From Candidatus Peribacteraceae bacterium (lineage in GTDB: Bacteria; Patescibacteriota; Gracilibacteria; Peribacterales; Peribacteraceae), in NCBI GenBank assembly GCA_013140485.1, contig JABFSS010000071.1:1-8029 (forward strand): a DNA stretch of 8,029 nt, written 5' to 3'. Each line of letters begins with the position of its first letter. Within the stretch, counting starts at the first letter, position 1. Both the position numbers and the translations under genes were made by a program. This document shows, piece by piece, positions 5,134 through 8,029 of the stretch. Under the pieces are notes generated by a model. It was given only the letters and a program-made list of their open reading frames with translations, had not been told where the DNA came from and made no database searches.

Positions 5134-6354
5134 ATGACTGCCGGAAAGATCCGTTCCGTCACCTCCGCAAACCTCGCAGGTAAGCTCGTGCTCGTCCGTG
5201 TCGATCATAATGTGACCAACAAAGACGACGGGACGCTCAAGAACGACGAGAAGATTCAGGCGACGATTCCGACGCTCGAGCTCCTTCTTAACCAAGGCGC
5301 TCGCTTGATTCTGATGACCCACGTCGGTCGTCCAAAAGGGAAGCCGGATCCGAAGCTCTCGACCGTCACCGTCGCGAAGCACTTGGAAACTCTCCTCAAA
5401 GGAGTCTCGGTGACGCACATCGGCAAGACAGTCGGGCCGGAGGTCGAAAAAGCGGCGAAGGCGCTCAAGAACGGGCAGATTCTGTATCTCGAGAACGTGC
5501 GGTTCCACCCCGAAGAAGAAGGCGAGCCACAGCAGCAAGCGGCATTCGGTAAGCAGCTCGCGGCTCTCGCGGAGGCCTATGTGAACGAAGCGTTTGCATC
5601 CTGTCATGAATACGAAGAAGCGAGCACCTGCGCGGCCGCCCGCCTGCTGCCGGCGTACGCAGGAATGTACTTGGAGAAAGAAGTGTCGATGCTCGGCAAA
5701 GTGCTCCAAGATCCCGCCCGCCCGCTGGTGCTGATCATCAGCGGCGCGAAAATGGAGACGAAGATTCCCGTCATTGAGCGCTTCCTCACCACGGGCGACG
5801 ATATCCTGCTCGGCGGCTGCATCGCCAATACTTTTATCGCCGCGAAGGGATTCGACGTCGGTACGTCGAAGTATGAGCCCGAAAGCATCGAAAAAGCGCA
5901 GGAAATCATGCTGGAATCCAAGAAGGAAGGTTGCGCGACCATCCATGTGCCACGCGACGTCATCGTCGCGACGGAGGCGGTGGACGGCGCCGAAAAGCTC
6001 TGTCTGCCCGTGGAAGACATCGAAGGCGACATGAGTATCTTCGACATCGGCAAAGTGACGGTCGAACGGTACAAAGCGTGCATTGCGAAAGCGAAGACGA
6101 TCATCTGGAACGGACCGCTGGGCTTGTACGAGATCAACCGCTTCTCGCACGCGAGCAAGCGCATCGCCGAAGCCGTCGCGGAGGCGACCGCACGCGGGGC
6201 TTACACCGTCATCGGCGGCGGCGATACCATCGATTTCCATGTCCGGTACGAGCATTCGTTGGATGCGTACTCGTTCGTCAGCACGGGAGGAGGTGCGATG
6301 CTGGAGTTTATTGGTGGACGGCCGTTCCCCGCTATTGAGGCGTTGAAGCGATAG
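5134..6354 (+). CDS. pgk: Phosphoglycerate kinase, divergent (406 aa)
   Basis: PGK makes ATP and 3-phosphoglycerate from 1,3-bisphosphoglycerate and ADP in the cytosol during glycolysis. Length and both domains are normal. Conserved parts are V-R22-V-D24-H-N26, T-H63-V-G-R66-P-K-G, L-E-N-V-R123-F, the nucleotide-site lysines in G-A-K206-M-E-T-K210-I, G-G-C-I-A-N-T-F, I-W-N326-G-P-L-G-L-Y-E333, G-G-G-D364-T and S-T-G-G-G-A-M-L-E-F. Two normally invariant substrate arginines differ. The Arg of '..RI..alPTi' (Arg38 in the usual numbering) is K40, and the Arg of 'H-R-A-H' (about Arg168-170 depending on species) is E159 in S-C-H-E-Y-E-E. The D-I-G-P segment reads D-I-G-K, and the G-T after W-N-G-P..E..F is missing. 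The frame is open from a GTG at 5092, but the ATG at 5134 matches the family start (K-I-R-S-V...V-R-V-D). Stop TAG at 6352-6354. It may be slow, altered in specificity, or just a divergent lineage. Confidence 0.95.
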   Translation: MTAGKIRSVTSANLAGKLVLVRVDHNVTNKDDGTLKNDEKIQATIPTLELLLNQGARLILMTHVGRPKGKPDPKLSTVTVAKHLETLLKGVSVTHIGKTVGPEVEKAAKALKNGQILYLENVRFHPEEEGEPQQQAAFGKQLAALAEAYVNEAFASCHEYEEASTCAAARLLPAYAGMYLEKEVSMLGKVLQDPARPLVLIISGAKMETKIPVIERFLTTGDDILLGGCIANTFIAAKGFDVGTSKYEPESIEKAQEIMLESKKEGCATIHVPRDVIVATEAVDGAEKLCLPVEDIEGDMSIFDIGKVTVERYKACIAKAKTIIWNGPLGLYEINRFSHASKRIAEAVAEATARGAYTVIGGGDTIDFHVRYEHSLDAYSFVSTGGGAMLEFIGGRPFPAIEALKR

Positions 6355-6356
6355 GC

Positions 6357-6431
6357 AAACGACGTAAACGAAGAAAACGACGAAAACAAGGATCGTCGTT
6401 TACTTTGATTGCATCGTTTACTTCGTTTTCC
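6357..6431. repeat. 9-base tandem repeats with inverted counterparts after pgk; possible terminator
   Basis: Four 9-base units follow one another at 6357-6392: AAACGACGT, AAACGAAGA, AAACGACGA and AAACAAGGA. Reverse-complement units follow: TCGTCGTTT (6393-6401), ATCGTTT (6413-6419) and ACTTCGTTT (6420-6428). This allows a hairpin with an 8-base perfect stem (6375-6382 with 6394-6401, 11-base loop) and a larger outer pairing (about 6354-6373 with 6412-6431, three mismatches). T-rich sequence follows at 6426-6443, so it could end pgk transcription. The 6355-6461 interval holds nothing else except the promoter before 6462. Confidence 0.55.
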
Positions 6432-6450
6432 TCCCGTTTTTCTCTAGAAT
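6422..6450 (+). promoter_or_regulatory. Candidate promoter for the baseplate-J-like gene
   Basis: TAGAAT at 6445-6450 is a fair -10 box; TTCGTT at 6422-6427 is a weak -35 with a 17-base spacer and lies in the repeat region. The start would be near 6457, about 5 bases before the ATG at 6462. Confidence 0.35.
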
Positions 6451-6461
6451 TCCTTCCACTG

Positions 6462-8029
6462 ATGTCCGAATCAAAGATCACCGTCCTTTGGCGTGCTGAG
6501 GAAGAATCCTGGAACGCTTTCTCGCGCCGGATCCGCGATGCCACAGGGGATCTCGTCGTCGTGCTCTCGAGCGCCGATAACACGCATTTGTTGCAAGAAG
6601 AGGACCGGAAACCTTTTCTCGAAGAACTGGCCAAGTTGCGGTACCGAATGCGGCTGGCGACCAAGGAGCCCGTGGTGATTCGCGCTGCTCGCGGCCAGGG
6701 CATCCGCGTGCTCGATAAGACCCGCAAGCTCCGTGCGCTCCTGGTCGGCAATTCCCGCAGTGCCGAAGCCCTGCGGTTCTTCTCCCCGAGTCTCTGGCGC
6801 CAGCAATGGCGGTCGAAGCTCCAGACGGTTGGGCTTCTTTCCGTGCCCAAGGCGCGCATCGTCACGCTTGTGCTGCTGAGCGCCGGGCTCTTCCTCTTCG
6901 TCATTTTGCGGCTGCTGCCGTCGGCAGAAGTGCGCGTGTGGGCGCGGTCCGACATCGTGACGCAGACGATGAACGTGACGCTCGCGGAGTCGGGATCCAC
7001 CGTTCCGCCCTCGGGTCGCGTCCGCATGCAGCGGCTGCAGACCATCGAAGTCCGCGTGCGGAAGTCGATCACGTTCGACGAGATCAGTCCCGAATTCACC
7101 GGCAACGATGCGCGCACGACGATGACGGTGATCAATGAGACGAAAGAACCGTACTCGTTCCGCGCGGGCACCCGACTCCTGAATCAGGCGGGAATGATCT
7201 TCCGCATTCAGGCCGCCGTCACCGTGCCCCCCGGCGGAAAGCTCACCGTTCCGGCGAAAGCCGACCACCTTGATCTGTATGACAAAATTACCGGCGTGCG
7301 CGGCAACGTCCCGGCGGGGTTGCAGTGGGAATTCATCGGCCTTCCCGTCGCCGAGCGCAAGAGCGTCTATGCCAAGAACGAGGCGGCCGCCACGGGAGGA
7401 ACCACGGCCGAACGCACCGTCTTGCAGCAATCGGATCTCGCGGCCGCGCGCAAGCGCCTGGAGCAAGAACTTCTGTTGCAGGCCAAACAACTCATCGAAG
7501 AAGAGCGACAGCTCCGCAATGCCCGCGACCCCGATGCCCGCATTGAGCTTCTCGCCAGAGACGCACTCATCCTCTCGACCTACAGCGGCTTCGTTCTGCC
7601 CACGCAATTCCTCGGTCAGCCCGTGAAATCGGTCCCCATCGACGGGCAACTGATCTACAGCATTCCCGCCTATAACTTGCAGGCGCTGGAGGCCGCCTAC
7701 AGCAAAGAACTCGTGGCGCATACCTCGGAGGGGAAGCGACTGATCGACGACTCCGTCCATATCGATCCCGAAAAGGTGATCGTCATCGAGTACGCCGACG
7801 ACGGCTCCAAAGAGAACCGCTACACCGGTTCGTGGATCAAAATCACCGCCGACGTGGTGGGGACCGAACAGTTCGTGCTCGATCCTTTGTCGCCGGTCGG
7901 CGCGAAGTTCGGGAAGAAAGTGCGCGAAGCGATCGCCGGCCTCTCCGTTCACGACGCGCAGAGGATCCTGCGCAACTTCCCCGAAGTCGATCGCGTCGAG
8001 ATCCGCTTGTGGCCGCCGTGGGCCGGAGT
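6462..8029 (+). CDS. Baseplate-J-like single-pass membrane protein (3' end outside window)
   Basis: The frame is open from ATG 6462 to the window end, 522 residues, with no stop. Residues 1-~115 form a cytoplasmic domain (G-D-L-V-V-V-L at 29-35, then a basic helix and an 'a.k.pV.I..a..g.GI.V' strand-helix-strand pattern at 66-85). Residues ~131-150 are one membrane helix, so the rest lies outside. Residues ~218-300 match the baseplate J core: T-V-I-N-E-T (222-227), R-A-G-T-R-L-L (234-240), V-T-V-P-P-G-G-K (253-260), V-P-A-K-A-D (263-268) and T-G-V-R-G-N-V-P-A-G (277-286). A charged, probably coiled-coil helix covers ~323-366. The C-terminal S-V-H-D-A-Q-R-I-L-R-N-F-P-E-V-D segment (495-510) and R-L-W-P-P-W resemble the end of such proteins, so little is probably missing. 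Related proteins occur in CPR genomes without phage genes; their role is unknown. No tail, sheath or lysis genes are nearby, so a prophage origin is unlikely. A long open frame on the opposite strand is a codon-bias shadow. Confidence 0.85.
   Translation, partial: MSESKITVLWRAEEESWNAFSRRIRDATGDLVVVLSSADNTHLLQEEDRKPFLEELAKLRYRMRLATKEPVVIRAARGQGIRVLDKTRKLRALLVGNSRSAEALRFFSPSLWRQQWRSKLQTVGLLSVPKARIVTLVLLSAGLFLFVILRLLPSAEVRVWARSDIVTQTMNVTLAESGSTVPPSGRVRMQRLQTIEVRVRKSITFDEISPEFTGNDARTTMTVINETKEPYSFRAGTRLLNQAGMIFRIQAAVTVPPGGKLTVPAKADHLDLYDKITGVRGNVPAGLQWEFIGLPVAERKSVYAKNEAAATGGTTAERTVLQQSDLAAARKRLEQELLLQAKQLIEEERQLRNARDPDARIELLARDALILSTYSGFVLPTQFLGQPVKSVPIDGQLIYSIPAYNLQALEAAYSKELVAHTSEGKRLIDDSVHIDPEKVIVIEYADDGSKENRYTGSWIKITADVVGTEQFVLDPLSPVGAKFGKKVREAIAGLSVHDAQRILRNFPEVDRVEIRLWPPWAG

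Noticed and set aside
5107..6255. A 382-residue minus-strand open frame opposite pgk
   Set aside because: It is fully antisense to a well-conserved pgk and shows no recognisable motif; a codon-bias shadow.
6471..7952. A 493-residue open frame on the minus strand
   Set aside because: It is the shadow of the baseplate-J-like gene: composition is typical of an antisense frame of GC-rich codons, and no domain is visible. The plus-strand frame has clear family motifs and a membrane helix.
6462..8029. Prophage or tailocin remnant suggested by the baseplate-J-like domain
   Set aside because: No other tail, sheath, capsid, lysis, integrase or attachment features are visible, and the protein has a cytoplasmic domain and membrane helix not found in phage baseplates.
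1..8029. CRISPR array, tRNA, rRNA, insertion sequence or replication origin
   Set aside because: Intergenic space is only a few hundred bases in total. No regularly spaced repeats of CRISPR size, cloverleaf-like segments, transposase motifs or DnaA-box clusters were seen by eye.

Overview
The window is GC-rich, gene-dense bacterial chromosome with eight protein genes, no RNA genes and no sign of a phage, plasmid or insertion sequence. The gene set (CsaB-type pyruvyl transferase, M23 peptidase, WecA/MraY-family enzyme, a membrane-anchored baseplate-J-like protein, a divergent phosphoglycerate kinase) together with the compact layout suggests a Patescibacteria/CPR lineage, perhaps Peregrinibacteria-like. 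That placement is inference from gene content and style; no marker gene here proves it. The standard bacterial code fits: TAG, TAA and TGA all appear as stops at sensible family ends.

Layout. 1-554 (+) is the 3' part of a csaB-like gene. 567-1145 (+) is a small unknown membrane protein with its own promoter inside the csaB tail. It meets, tail to tail with a 4-base overlap, a gene at 1142-2161 (-) that joins a complete TsaE ATPase to a complete HD-type metal-dependent phosphohydrolase domain. A short AT-rich divergent promoter region separates this from 2213-3634 (+), a membrane-anchored M23 peptidase with a C-terminal domain I do not recognise. That gene again overlaps its convergent neighbour by 4 bases: 3631-3960 (-), a stand-alone YqfO/NIF3-insert-like protein. 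After a 71-base gap with an inverted repeat comes 4032-5120 (-), a polytopic WecA/TagO-type sugar-phosphate transferase. Its start codon lies 13 bases from that of the divergent pgk (5134-6354, +). A 107-base intergenic region made of 9-base direct and inverted repeats then leads to 6462-8029 (+), a baseplate-J-like single-pass membrane protein that runs off the window.

How they fit together. Several genes concern the envelope: the WecA-type enzyme would start a lipid-linked surface polymer, CsaB would pyruvylate such a polymer (the ligand of SLH-domain proteins), and the M23 protein would cut or sense peptidoglycan. TsaE belongs to tRNA t6A synthesis and PGK to glycolysis. Genes alternate in strand and appear mostly singly transcribed rather than in long operons.

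Most notable are the TsaE-HD fusion, a PGK lacking two normally conserved substrate arginines, and the expression signals: none of the seven visible starts has a convincing Shine-Dalgarno sequence, and the -10 boxes sit so near the start codons that leaderless or very short-leader mRNAs are likely. I did not find a clear new multi-gene system.
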